Part shown: in pieces, positions 1-7,366 of the stretch
Layout of the letters: every line of letters starts with the position of its first letter
Position numbering within the stretch: the first letter of the stretch is position 1
Source of the DNA: a bacterium
GTDB lineage: Bacteria; Patescibacteria; Saccharimonadia; Saccharimonadales; UBA4665
Assembly: GCA_021778165.1 (NCBI GenBank)
Contig: JAJYCU010000027.1
Coordinates: forward strand, 1 to 7,366
Reading direction: 5' to 3'
Length of the DNA: 7,366 bases
Made by a program: the position numbers and the translations under genes
Notes under the pieces: generated by a model
The model's input: only the letters and a program-made list of their open reading frames with translations
What the model was told of the DNA's origin: nothing
The model's database searches: none

Positions 1-893
<893 letters not shown>

Positions 894-930
894 ATAGACA
901 ATATTTAACTCTAACAACTAGGCACATATT

Positions 931-2763
931 TTATTCAACCGTGACAGATTTAGCTAAATTTCGTGGCCGATCAACATTTTTGCCAAGCACTACAGCCATG
1001 TGGTAAGCAAAAAGATGGAGCGCGGTAGCGACCACTAAGGGTTGGGTTTGTTCGAGTGTCTTTGGTATGTAAATGACATCTTTAGTATAGGTTTTAATTA
1101 GTTTATTCCCTTCGCTTGCCAAGGCAATAATAGGCCCACCTCTAGCTTTAATTTCAGAAATATTTGAGAGTGTTTTATCGGTAAGGCTTGAATCTGTAGC
1201 AATCACAAAGGTTGGGAATTTCTCATCAATCATAGCGAGCGGTCCATGTTTCATTTCACCGGCAGGGTATCCCTCGGCGTGAATATAGGTCAGTTCTTTT
1301 AATTTTAAAGCACCTTCAAGAGCGCAAGGAAAGGCGTAGCCTCTGCCGATATACAAAAAATCCTTGTAGTTTGAGTATTTCTTGGCTAATATTTCAATAT
1401 TTTTCGATTGTTCCAAAACTAGTGATATTTTATCGGGAATTAGACCCAGCTCGTTTATTAGTGGTGTAAACAGATTTGTTCGACCTTTACTTAAACTAAG
1501 GGCTATTTCAAGTAAAACTGTAACTTGAGCAATAAACGCCTTGGTACTGGCAACGGATAATTCTGGACCTGCGTGGCAGTATACTCCGGCATCAGTTATT
1601 CTAGAGATTGTTGAGCCAACGACATTAACGATACCTAGCTTCAAAACACCGTAATCTTCGACTTTTTTTATAGCTGCAATTGTGTCAGCTGTTTCACCAG
1701 ATTGAGAAATAGCAATTAAGGCAGTACTTCTGGAAAATGGTTCGTTTCTATATTTGAACTCAGAAGCGACTTGAACTTCCACTGGGATTCCGGCGACTTC
1801 TTCAATCAAATATTCGCCAACCAGTCCGGCATAGTATGATGTTCCACAAGCCACAATAACAATTCTGTCTATATATTTTAATTGTTCTTTAACGTTTTCT
1901 AAACCACCGAGTTTAACGATATTAGACTGGGTCCTAATTCTTCCGGCCGAGGCTAATTTAATGGTCTCCGGTGAATCAAAAATTTCTTTTAGAAGGAAGT
2001 TAGGGAAGTTACCTAGTTTAGCTTTTTCTAAATCTATATCTAACTCTTCAGTGTATGGTTTTACGTCCGTCTTTCTTTTAAAGTTATGAATCTTAACTGT
2101 ATTCTTATCTAAAATCGCCATCTCGTAATCTTTTAAATAGATTACTTTTTTTGTGTGACCAATTATTGCTGAAGCATCTGAGGCAATAAAGTTTTGATTT
2201 TCACTGACACCAATAATTAGCGGACTAGACAATCTGGCGGCATATATCTTATCTGGTGTCTTGCTATATAAAGCCGCAATAGCATAAGAACCAGTCAGAT
2301 CATTTAAAGTTCTTGAAAAAGCTTCTTGAAAATTATTGTGCGTTTTTAAGTAGTAATCTATTAAATGAGGGATGACCTCAGTATCAGTTTCTGATATGAA
2401 TTTGTAGCCGTCATCTTCTAGTATATTCTTGAGATCTTTGTAGTTTTCGATTATCCCATTATGAGTCACAAAAATTGTTTGAGAAGAATTGGAGTGAGGG
2501 TGGGCATTTATAATTGATGGCGATCCATGAGTCGCCCATCTAGTATGACCAATTCCTACTATTGCATCTTCGGCTAGTTTATTTTTCGTGGCTGCTTGCT
2601 TAAGTAATTCTACCTGGCCAACTTGTTTTATGTTAATCGCTTGGTCATTTTCAATAACAGCAATCCCAGCAGAATCATAGCCTCTATATTCAAGTGATTC
2701 TAAACCTTTAATCAGCGGTTCTATGATTTTTCTATCACTTACTACACCAACTATTCCACACAT
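931..2763 (-). CDS. glmS: Glutamine-fructose-6-phosphate aminotransferase (isomerizing), GlmS
   Basis: GlmS makes glucosamine-6-phosphate from fructose-6-phosphate and glutamine, the entry step to UDP-GlcNAc for peptidoglycan and surface glycans. The 610-residue protein has the full family length. The N-terminal glutaminase domain (about 1-220) starts MCGIVGV, with Cys2 as the nucleophile after Met removal, HTRWATHG (73-80), THNGIIENY (100-108) and SETDTEV (124-130). The first SIS domain (about 295-425) has CGTSYYAG (306-313), SQSGETADT (353-361) and STKAF (406-410). The second SIS domain (about 465-600) has the KELTYIHAEG block with E490, MKHGPLA with H506, and the C-terminal signature PRNLAKSVTVE with K605, matching the catalytic Glu/His/Lys of E. 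coli GlmS. All key residues are present. The start is the only sensible one, because Cys must follow Met, and AGGAAA sits 6 bases upstream. It is transcribed away from manC. No glmS ribozyme fits in the short upstream region. Confidence 0.98.
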   Translation of the reverse strand: MCGIVGVVSDRKIIEPLIKGLESLEYRGYDSAGIAVIENDQAINIKQVGQVELLKQAATKNKLAEDAIVGIGHTRWATHGSPSIINAHPHSNSSQTIFVTHNGIIENYKDLKNILEDDGYKFISETDTEVIPHLIDYYLKTHNNFQEAFSRTLNDLTGSYAIAALYSKTPDKIYAARLSSPLIIGVSENQNFIASDASAIIGHTKKVIYLKDYEMAILDKNTVKIHNFKRKTDVKPYTEELDIDLEKAKLGNFPNFLLKEIFDSPETIKLASAGRIRTQSNIVKLGGLENVKEQLKYIDRIVIVACGTSYYAGLVGEYLIEEVAGIPVEVQVASEFKYRNEPFSRSTALIAISQSGETADTIAAIKKVEDYGVLKLGIVNVVGSTISRITDAGVYCHAGPELSVASTKAFIAQVTVLLEIALSLSKGRTNLFTPLINELGLIPDKISLVLEQSKNIEILAKKYSNYKDFLYIGRGYAFPCALEGALKLKELTYIHAEGYPAGEMKHGPLAMIDEKFPTFVIATDSSLTDKTLSNISEIKARGGPIIALASEGNKLIKTYTKDVIYIPKTLEQTQPLVVATALHLFAYHMAVVLGKNVDRPRNLAKSVTVE

Positions 2764-2769
2764 ACATTA

Positions 2770-2775
2770 TTTCCT
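2770..2775 (-). promoter_or_regulatory. Ribosome binding site of glmS
   Basis: The minus strand reads AGGAAA, 6 bases before the glmS ATG. This is a usable Shine-Dalgarno sequence, in contrast to rfbB and manC, which have none. It implies glmS has a real 5' leader; a TATGAT hexamer at 2797-2802 on the minus strand would give a leader of roughly 27 bases. Confidence 0.55.
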
Positions 2776-2786
2776 AAACAACGCAT

Positions 2787-2800
2787 TGATTGAACAATCA
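2787..2800. repeat. Short inverted repeat, possible operator upstream of glmS
   Basis: The sequence TGATTG-AA-CAATCA has perfect 6-base arms around a 2-base centre. It overlaps a candidate glmS -10 (TATGAT at 2797-2802, minus strand) and would lie at the start of the glmS transcript, so it could be a repressor site or a weak 5' hairpin. In AT-rich DNA a 6-base match of this kind is not rare, and no regulator gene is nearby, so the operator role is a guess. Confidence 0.25.
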
Positions 2801-2867
2801 TATAGTACATAATAACTGATTTTGGCCTAAATACTTAAAGTTAGAATCATCAACAATAAATGAAATT

Positions 2868-2876
2868 TGTTATGAT
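2868..2876 (+). promoter_or_regulatory. Extended -10 promoter for the manC operon, probably leaderless
   Basis: The sequence TGTTATGAT is a TGn-extended -10 (TATGAT, five of six consensus bases), ending 9 bases before the manC ATG. The expected transcription start falls about 2-3 bases before or at the ATG. The 9 intervening bases (GGTTGTTGT) contain no Shine-Dalgarno sequence. The only -35-like hexamer, TCAACA at 2850-2855, has a short 15-base spacer, so the extended -10 may carry most of the promoter strength. Confidence 0.55.
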
Positions 2877-2885
2877 GGTTGTTGT

Positions 2886-3899
2886 ATGATTGCATTAATT
2901 ATTGCCGGTGGATCAGGTTCCAGGTTATGGCCACTTTCAACACCAGACTTCCCGAAACATTTATTAAAAATAAACGACGACAACAAGTCGTTATTACAAA
3001 ATACTTACGATAGAGCTAAAAAAATTTCAGATGATATTTTTGTAGTTTCTGAAATTAGTCACATTGAACATGTCAAAAATCAGTTACCAGAAATACCTGA
3101 GCAGAATTTTATTATCGAACCAGCTCGCCGTGGTACAGCTAGTTGCATAGCACTCTCACTAAGCAGGATTAAATCAATAAAAAATGTTGATGAACCTGTT
3201 GCCATTATTTCAGCCGATCACTATATTAGAGACCTTGATGGATTTAAATATAGTTTTGAGCTAGCCGCTAAGCTCACTAAAAAATTCAATAAAATTGTTT
3301 TAATTGGCGCTGAACCAACCTATCCTTCAACCGGTTTCGGTTATATAAAAAAAGGGAAGTTGGTTGATGATAATGTCGCTTTGTTTAATGTCGATTCTTT
3401 TAAAGAAAAACCAGATTTCAAAACTGCAACTAAATACTTAAAAAGTGGAAACTATATTTGGAACTGTGGTTATTTCGTAGCATCTATCGAAACTTTTGAA
3501 AAAGAAATGTCGCAAAATTCCCCAGAACTTTACAATAATTACTTATCAATAGAAAATGGGCAATTTGATAAATATTTAGATTTTGAAAATATTTCAATCG
3601 ACTATGCTCTAATAGAGAAAGTAAAAGATTTATTAGTTATTCCGGCGACTTTCGATTGGATAGATTTAGGCTCCTTTAATGATTTAGCTAAAGTAGTTGA
3701 AACTAATGAAGATGGTAACTATGTCATTGGTAATGTTAAAACAGATTTGGTTACTAATTGTTACATTCAAAATCTGGAATCAAAGCCACTAGCAGTGATA
3801 GGATTAGATAATTGCGTAATAGTTAATACCAAGGATGGTTTAGTCGTGACAAGAAAGGATTTATCTCAAAAAATTGGTGAGATAAGTAAAAAATTTTAA
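2886..3899 (+). CDS. manC: Mannose-1-phosphate guanylyltransferase (GDP-mannose pyrophosphorylase)
   Basis: This cytosolic nucleotidyltransferase makes GDP-mannose from mannose-1-phosphate and GTP. At 337 residues it is the short, single-function form, lacking the C-terminal phosphomannose-isomerase cupin found in about 470-residue enterobacterial ManC/AlgA. Motifs in order are the GTP-binding loop GGSGSRLWP (8-16), FPKHLL (22-27; more often FPKQ), EPARRGTAS (78-86), the metal/nucleotide SADH (109-112), GFGYIK (150-155), KEKPD (173-177), WNCGYF (192-197), SIDYALIEK (237-245) and DLGSF (260-264). The ATG fits, because the N-terminal beta strand of the family begins directly with it. It heads a unit of manC, phosphomannomutase and Nudix genes; the next gene starts 2 bases after its stop. 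Its product is the expected donor for mannosyltransferases such as the GT4 enzyme encoded nearby. No mannose-6-phosphate isomerase is visible, so mannose-6-phosphate must come from elsewhere. Confidence 0.93.
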   Translation: MIALIIAGGSGSRLWPLSTPDFPKHLLKINDDNKSLLQNTYDRAKKISDDIFVVSEISHIEHVKNQLPEIPEQNFIIEPARRGTASCIALSLSRIKSIKNVDEPVAIISADHYIRDLDGFKYSFELAAKLTKKFNKIVLIGAEPTYPSTGFGYIKKGKLVDDNVALFNVDSFKEKPDFKTATKYLKSGNYIWNCGYFVASIETFEKEMSQNSPELYNNYLSIENGQFDKYLDFENISIDYALIEKVKDLLVIPATFDWIDLGSFNDLAKVVETNEDGNYVIGNVKTDLVTNCYIQNLESKPLAVIGLDNCVIVNTKDGLVVTRKDLSQKIGEISKKF

Positions 3900-3901
3900 T
3901 T

Positions 3902-4645
3902 ATGAAAAAATTAATAGCATTTGATTTAGACGATACACTAGCAGTCACAAAATCTCCCATCTCTGATGAGATGGCGGAGATTTTAGTTAAATTATCCGAC
4001 TATTTTCATATCTGTATTATTTCTGGCGGAAAATTAGAACAGTTTTATAAGCAGGTGATTAACCGATTGGTCATCGATAAGAAAAATCTAAAAAAATTTC
4101 ATTTAATGCCGACTTGTGGAACGCAATACTATCGCTTCGATAATGACTGGAAAGAAATTTACGCTGAAAACCTAACACCTGCGCAAAAAGAAATTATACT
4201 AAAATCACTTGAAAAAGCAGCTAAAAAACTTGGTTACTGGGTAAATAATCCTTACGGAGAAATTATTGAAGATAGAGGAAGCCAAATAACCTTTGCGGCA
4301 CTTGGACAAGAAGCTCCAGCCGCCGAAAAATACAAGTGGGATCCAGATGGTAAGAAAAGAATGAAAATTATTAAGCAAGCGTCTGCTGATTTAGGGGATT
4401 TAGAGGCTAGAATTGGGGGAACAACTTCAATTGATGTAACTCTACCGGGAATTGATAAAGCATACGGTATGAAGAAATTAATCGATCAGCTAAATTTATC
4501 TAAAGACGAAATCTTATTCTTCGGCGATAAACTTCAACCTGGTGGTAATGATTATCCAGTAAAAATGATGGGAATTGATAGTTTAGAAGTTAATAATTGG
4601 CAAGACACAGCACTTGCACTAAACGCTATTTTACATATACTTTAA
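3902..4645 (+). CDS. HAD-superfamily phosphomannomutase, eukaryotic PMM2-like
   Basis: Likely converts mannose-6-phosphate to mannose-1-phosphate, directly feeding ManC. The protein has 247 residues, almost the length of human PMM2 (246). It has the HAD nucleophile motif FDLDDT with D8 and D10, a second motif IISGG (39-43), a cap region with DRGSQITF that lines up with the Arg-containing substrate segment of PMM, GGTTSIDVTLPG resembling PMM2's GGQISFDV, and FFGDKLQPGGND (206-217), nearly identical to PMM2's FFGDK...PGGND. This is the HAD-IIB/PMM fold, not the four-domain alpha-phosphohexomutase (ManB) usual in bacteria. The start lies 2 bases after the manC stop with no Shine-Dalgarno sequence, so translation is probably coupled. 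A related sugar phosphatase is the main alternative, since HAD-IIB enzymes differ subtly. The fit to manC context supports the mutase. Confidence 0.78.
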   Translation: MKKLIAFDLDDTLAVTKSPISDEMAEILVKLSDYFHICIISGGKLEQFYKQVINRLVIDKKNLKKFHLMPTCGTQYYRFDNDWKEIYAENLTPAQKEIILKSLEKAAKKLGYWVNNPYGEIIEDRGSQITFAALGQEAPAAEKYKWDPDGKKRMKIIKQASADLGDLEARIGGTTSIDVTLPGIDKAYGMKKLIDQLNLSKDEILFFGDKLQPGGNDYPVKMMGIDSLEVNNWQDTALALNAILHIL

Positions 4646-4660
4646 TTAAAAGATTGACCG

Positions 4661-5137
4661 ATGAATTGGTTTTCAGAAGAAGAGTATTCAAAAATTCTCG
4701 ATAACCTGGTGATTGTTTGTGTCGATACATTAATCATTGACCAGGCAGATAGTATATTATTAGGAAAAAGGCAAAAACTACCACTGAAGGATCTATGGAT
4801 ATTTGGTGGCCGAATGAATGCAGATGAAAACTACATTCAAGCGGCTCAAAGGGGTCTACTTAGAGAGTTAAATTTAGAATCTTCGGCCGATAGACTTAAA
4901 TTAGTTGGATATTATGACTTGGTTTGGAGCACTCGGGAAGAACCACCTCAAAAGAATGGAACACATGTGTTGTTGGTAGCAATGATGTATCGAATTAATG
5001 ATAACGAAAAATCAACAATCCAATCACCCAAAGACCATGATTTTATTCGTTGGTACGATAGAGCCAAGCTTGACCAAATAGACCTAGATCCGTATCTAAG
5101 GACGATAGTTAATGATGCCTACAAGCAAGTTGATTAA
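4661..5137 (+). CDS. Nudix hydrolase, probable GDP-mannose mannosyl hydrolase
   Basis: A Nudix-fold protein of 158 residues, the size of E. coli Gmm/WcaH (about 160), which hydrolyses GDP-mannose to GDP and mannose. The Nudix box is degenerate: GRMNADE (50-56) fits GX5E, but the following part reads R-G-L-L-R-E-L-N-L (64-72), lacking the usual RE and EE pairs. Gmm departs from the consensus at the same places. Other positions that correspond to Gmm are D22, R37 in GKR, R51 in GGR, E69 as a candidate metal ligand, and H126 in HDFIRW, the counterpart of Gmm's catalytic histidine; the metal Gln before that His is D125 here. The gene starts 15 bases after the phosphomannomutase stop, without a clear Shine-Dalgarno sequence, and is last in the GDP-mannose unit. 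Substrate choice rests on this alignment by eye and on context; hydrolysis of another nucleotide sugar is possible. Confidence 0.68.
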   Translation: MNWFSEEEYSKILDNLVIVCVDTLIIDQADSILLGKRQKLPLKDLWIFGGRMNADENYIQAAQRGLLRELNLESSADRLKLVGYYDLVWSTREEPPQKNGTHVLLVAMMYRINDNEKSTIQSPKDHDFIRWYDRAKLDQIDLDPYLRTIVNDAYKQVD

Positions 5138-5153
5138 TCAGACTAATCAGACT
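5135..5153. repeat. 9-base tandem duplication at the convergent gene junction
   Basis: The unit TAATCAGAC occurs twice in direct tandem (5135-5143 and 5144-5152), followed by a further T. The first copy supplies the TAA stop of the Nudix gene, and the boundary of the two supplies the TAG stop of the GT4 gene on the other strand. The two stops are separated by 5 bases (5138-5142), so there is no space for a separate terminator. I see no strong GC-rich hairpin with a T-run here on either strand, so the convergent transcripts probably overlap. Confidence 0.8.
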
Positions 5154-6267
5154 GCCGAGGGTTTGTTATATTATCAATAAACGCTTTTATATTATTTCTA
5201 AAATTCTGGATTGAGTATGCTTCAGCTTCCTCGGAAATTTGTTCGTAGTTAAAGTTTCGTTTTAGAAGTTTTTCAATAGCTTCGGTCAGACTCTTGACCG
5301 TTTGTCGTTCAAAAAAGTAACCGTTACGGTTGTCTTTTAGATAATCAAGAGAGCCGCCTTTGGCATAGGCTATAACAGGCGTTCCGGCGGCTAATGCTTC
5401 AACTGCTACAATACCGAAGTCGTCCATGTTAGGCATAATGAACCCAAGTGATGATTGGAAATGATTAACTATTTCGTTGTCATTGACGTTGGTTAGAAAA
5501 GTAATGTTTCGATCAGCCATTTTCTCCAGTTTTTTATGATCCGGACCTGTTCCAATTACGATTAGTGGAAGTTTTAGTTGATTACAGGCTTCAATAGCCA
5601 GATCAAATCTTTTATAAGGTGTTTGTCGGCCAGCAATCATTAGACCGTGTCTGTTAGGTGGATTAGCTTTTAATTTCAATCTATCATAATCAACCGGCGG
5701 AAAAATAACCGTCGAGTCACGTCGGTAATATTTTTTAATCATGTTTTGGGTATGAGTTGAATTAGCGATTATGTAGTCTGGCAGTTTGGCAGCATGTCTA
5801 TCCCATCTTTTTAGCGGATCTAGGAATAATTTCAGTCCTATTTTAGCTAGCCAGTTAAGTCCAAAACTAAAGCCCGGGTTTTTTAAGTATTCGTTAGTCC
5901 TGATCCAATAATATTGAGTCGGCGAGTGGCAGTAATTGATATGAATGGCGTCTTTTCTGGTATGAACACCCTTAGCCTCAGCACCGGAGCTTGAAACAAC
6001 CAAGTCGTATTCGCTTAAATTTAATCTGGCAAAAGCAAAAGCTCGAAGAATCGGTAAGAATTTCTTCAAGCTTTTTGGTAAATGTTGCAGCCAAGTTGTT
6101 CTAACATCGGCGTCATCAAACCAATCAATTGCCGATTTATCGTACTGGGAAGTATAAATTGGTGCATCAGGAAAAAGATTATGTATTTCTAGTACCACTC
6201 TCTCGGCTCCACCTATACCCAGTAACCAATCACAGACTATCGCTACCTTTAATTTTTTAGCTGCCAT
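5143..6267 (-). CDS. GT4-family glycosyltransferase, WbaZ-like, putative mannosyltransferase
   Basis: A GT-B fold retaining glycosyltransferase of 374 residues, likely adding a sugar (plausibly mannose from GDP-mannose) to a lipid-linked glycan at the cytosolic membrane face. The N-terminal domain has VCDWLLGIGGAERV (11-24), typical of the group, plus SSSGAEAKG (92-100) and HSPTQYYW (114-121), a WbaZ-like signature. The C-terminal domain has the donor-phosphate site GRQTPYKR (213-220, R214 and K219) and DDFGIVAVEALAAGTPVIA (282-300). The usual EX7E is here D282-X7-E290, so the first Glu is Asp. I chose ATG at 6267: it gives the family's natural N-terminus and has GAGGGG 12 bases upstream. A longer TTG-started reading from 6294 would overlap the previous gene and has no ribosome binding site. 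It begins 4 bases after the stop of the phosphotransferase gene, so the two are surely co-transcribed. The acceptor and linkage cannot be told from sequence. Confidence 0.88.
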   Translation of the reverse strand: MAAKKLKVAIVCDWLLGIGGAERVVLEIHNLFPDAPIYTSQYDKSAIDWFDDADVRTTWLQHLPKSLKKFLPILRAFAFARLNLSEYDLVVSSSGAEAKGVHTRKDAIHINYCHSPTQYYWIRTNEYLKNPGFSFGLNWLAKIGLKLFLDPLKRWDRHAAKLPDYIIANSTHTQNMIKKYYRRDSTVIFPPVDYDRLKLKANPPNRHGLMIAGRQTPYKRFDLAIEACNQLKLPLIVIGTGPDHKKLEKMADRNITFLTNVNDNEIVNHFQSSLGFIMPNMDDFGIVAVEALAAGTPVIAYAKGGSLDYLKDNRNGYFFERQTVKSLTEAIEKLLKRNFNYEQISEEAEAYSIQNFRNNIKAFIDNITNPRQSD

Positions 6268-6271
6268 AATA

Positions 6272-7366
6272 CTACTTAGCCCCTCTTCGACCAAGTACTA
6301 CCAAAATTGTCTTGGCAATAATTGATAAATCCATAAAGAAAGACCAGTTTTGAACGTAGTAAAGATCAAGCTGTCTTCTTTCTTCGAAAGAAATATCTCT
6401 TCGGCCGGATATGACAGCTAGACCAGTCATACCAGTTTTGACTGATAGGATTAAGTTCTTTTTACCGTATCTTTCTAACTCAAACGGTTCTAGCGGTCTA
6501 GGTCCAACTAGACTGATATCTCCCTTAATGACGTTTATAAGCTGAGGTAATTCATCAAGACTAGTTTTTCTTAAGAAGTGTCCAAGTTTAGATATTCTTG
6601 GGTCGTTCTCCAGAAAGTCTCCGTTAGCTCTGTACCTGATGGCTAGTTCCGGTTTTCCCATCTTAGCAAAACCTTCTTCTGGCGTCATTCGATGATAGGC
6701 ATGGTAGTTGGTCCTAAATTTATAAAGTTTAATGGTTGAACCAAACCGGGATAATCTTTTTTGAGAGAAAACTGGATCACCGTGATCAAACATTAAGATG
6801 ACTATAACGACTAACATAATCGGTGAAGTCAGAATGAATAAAACTATGCCAAAGATTATATCAACTAATCTTTTAACAATTCTCCCCCAACCAATTAAGG
6901 AAGTTTGATGAACGGCAATAATCGGAATAGAATGAAACAAATCAATTGTCATCTTGCCGGTAAATATTTCTTCATTACCAGGGACAAAACGGTAAGCCAC
7001 ATGATTTTCTTGGGCAAAAGTTAGGATCTCATCGTTTTTTTCCTTGTCAGGATAAAGCTCTGTTTGGATGATCGTTAAAACTTTTTTAGCCAGTTCACTT
7101 TCACTAAATGCTTTAAAACTAGCAAAGTGTTCAATGCCAACTCTTCTTAGGCCGTTGATCGTGGCTAAAACGTGGTAGCCGCTCGACGAGCTATCGCTTA
7201 AAAAATCTATTAGTGATTTGGTTGTCTTATTGTTTCCAATTAAGACCACCTCGTTAATGCCGACGTTATATTTAAACAAAATTCTTCTAATCCAGCGGGC
7301 AATGATTCTAAATAACAGGACTAGGAAAAAGCCAAGCAGGAATCCGTAAACTATAACAATCCTAGC
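6272..7366 (-). CDS. Polyprenyl-phosphate sugar phosphotransferase (WcaJ/WbaP type), N-terminus cut by the right window edge
   Basis: This membrane enzyme transfers a sugar-1-phosphate from a nucleotide sugar to undecaprenyl phosphate, starting an exopolysaccharide or capsule repeat. The frame stays open without a stop to base 7366, giving 364 visible residues against about 460-480 for full-length relatives, so the first transmembrane helices are outside. Visible in order are a hydrophobic helix (about 3-20), a basic stretch RWIRRI, a cytosolic CoA-binding-like domain (about 36-155), and a hydrophobic re-entrant or transmembrane segment starting KRLVDIIFG (165-173). The catalytic Bac_transf domain follows with KFRT (216-219), the catalytic pair D271-E272 in SLDELPQ, and DISLVGPRP with GPRP at 288-291. 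The Rossmann-like loop reads LIGNNKTT instead of a GxGxxG motif. The apparent TTG at 7279 is internal and not a start. The gene lies directly before the GT4 gene. Its donor sugar is not predictable here. Confidence 0.93.
   Translation of the reverse strand, partial: ARIVIVYGFLLGFFLVLLFRIIARWIRRILFKYNVGINEVVLIGNNKTTKSLIDFLSDSSSSGYHVLATINGLRRVGIEHFASFKAFSESELAKKVLTIIQTELYPDKEKNDEILTFAQENHVAYRFVPGNEEIFTGKMTIDLFHSIPIIAVHQTSLIGWGRIVKRLVDIIFGIVLFILTSPIMLVVIVILMFDHGDPVFSQKRLSRFGSTIKLYKFRTNYHAYHRMTPEEGFAKMGKPELAIRYRANGDFLENDPRISKLGHFLRKTSLDELPQLINVIKGDISLVGPRPLEPFELERYGKKNLILSVKTGMTGLAVISGRRDISFEERRQLDLYYVQNWSFFMDLSIIAKTILVVLGRRGAK
6280..6285 (-). promoter_or_regulatory. Ribosome binding site deciding the GT4 start
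   Basis: GAGGGG on the minus strand lies inside the last codons of the upstream phosphotransferase gene, 12 bases before the ATG at 6267. The spacing is longer than ideal, but it is the only purine-rich element nearby. It would fall inside the coding region if the TTG at 6294 were the start, which favours the ATG. Confidence 0.45.

Larger units (their letters stand above)
2764..2885. other. Divergent intergenic region between glmS and manC
   Basis: This 122-base, very AT-rich stretch must hold the start signals for both divergent units. Toward manC there is a clear extended -10 box. Toward glmS the best -10 candidates are TATGAT (2802 to 2797) and TATTAT (2814 to 2809), neither with a convincing -35. 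An inverted repeat at 2787-2800 overlaps the first glmS candidate. I see no small ORF, no RNA gene and no riboswitch-like or terminator structure. Confidence 0.6.

Noticed and set aside
2764..2885. glmS ribozyme or riboswitch upstream of glmS
   Set aside because: The region is only 122 bases, shared with a divergent promoter, and shows no matching core or extended pairing.
5131..5140. TGATTAATCA palindrome as a bidirectional terminator
   Set aside because: It has five-base AT-rich arms with no loop and no following T-run, too weak for an intrinsic terminator.
931..6274. None of the six visible stop codons is TGA, hinting at UGA recoding
   Set aside because: Six stops are too few in AT-rich DNA, I saw no in-frame TGA in the rfbB reading I translated by hand, and all proteins are full length and conserved under the standard code.
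6268..6294. TTG start at 6294 for the GT4 gene, adding nine residues
   Set aside because: It overlaps the upstream gene by 23 bases, lacks a Shine-Dalgarno sequence, and adds residues not expected in the family; the ATG at 6267 gives the natural N-terminus.
7277..7279. TTG at 7279 as the start of the phosphotransferase
   Set aside because: The frame stays open to the window end and encodes a transmembrane helix characteristic of the family, so this codon is an internal Leu.

Overview
The window is AT-rich, densely packed bacterial DNA holding part of a cell-surface glycan locus: seven genes, two of them cut by the window edges, with only 54 and 122 bases of non-coding sequence between non-overlapping transcription units. 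No RNA gene, insertion sequence, integrase, CRISPR array or toxin-antitoxin pair is visible. The four TAA and two TAG stops, together with long frames read in the standard code, argue against a recoded UGA. The compact layout, a PMM2-like HAD phosphomannomutase, a streptococcal/actinobacterial-style RmlB and apparently leaderless promoters fit a Patescibacteria (CPR) genome, perhaps Saccharibacteria. That taxonomy is an inference from gene character, since no phylogenetic marker is present.

Layout. Minus strand 1-2763: glmS (glucosamine-6-phosphate synthase, complete), followed downstream by rmlB/rfbB (dTDP-glucose 4,6-dehydratase), whose C-terminus is lost at the left edge. A 122-base divergent region (2764-2885) follows. 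Plus strand 2886-5137: a three-gene unit of mannose-1-phosphate guanylyltransferase (manC), a HAD-type phosphomannomutase, and a Nudix protein resembling GDP-mannose mannosyl hydrolase. These genes meet the next pair tail-to-tail with only 5 bases between the stop codons, at a 9-base tandem repeat. Minus strand 5143-7366: a membrane polyprenyl-phosphate sugar phosphotransferase (WcaJ/WbaP type) running off the right edge, followed by a WbaZ-like GT4 glycosyltransferase.

How the genes work together (inference from families). The plus-strand unit would convert mannose-6-phosphate to mannose-1-phosphate and then GDP-mannose, with the Nudix enzyme able to drain the pool. RmlB opens the dTDP-deoxysugar (typically rhamnose) route. 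GlmS feeds UDP-GlcNAc. The phosphotransferase would start a glycan on a lipid carrier at the inner face of the membrane, and the GT4 enzyme, plausibly a mannosyltransferase, would extend it. I found no convincing new system. The points most worth a second look are the two extended -10 boxes set 8-9 bases before start codons without Shine-Dalgarno sequences, the eukaryote-like PMM in a manC operon, and the Nudix gene in the same unit.
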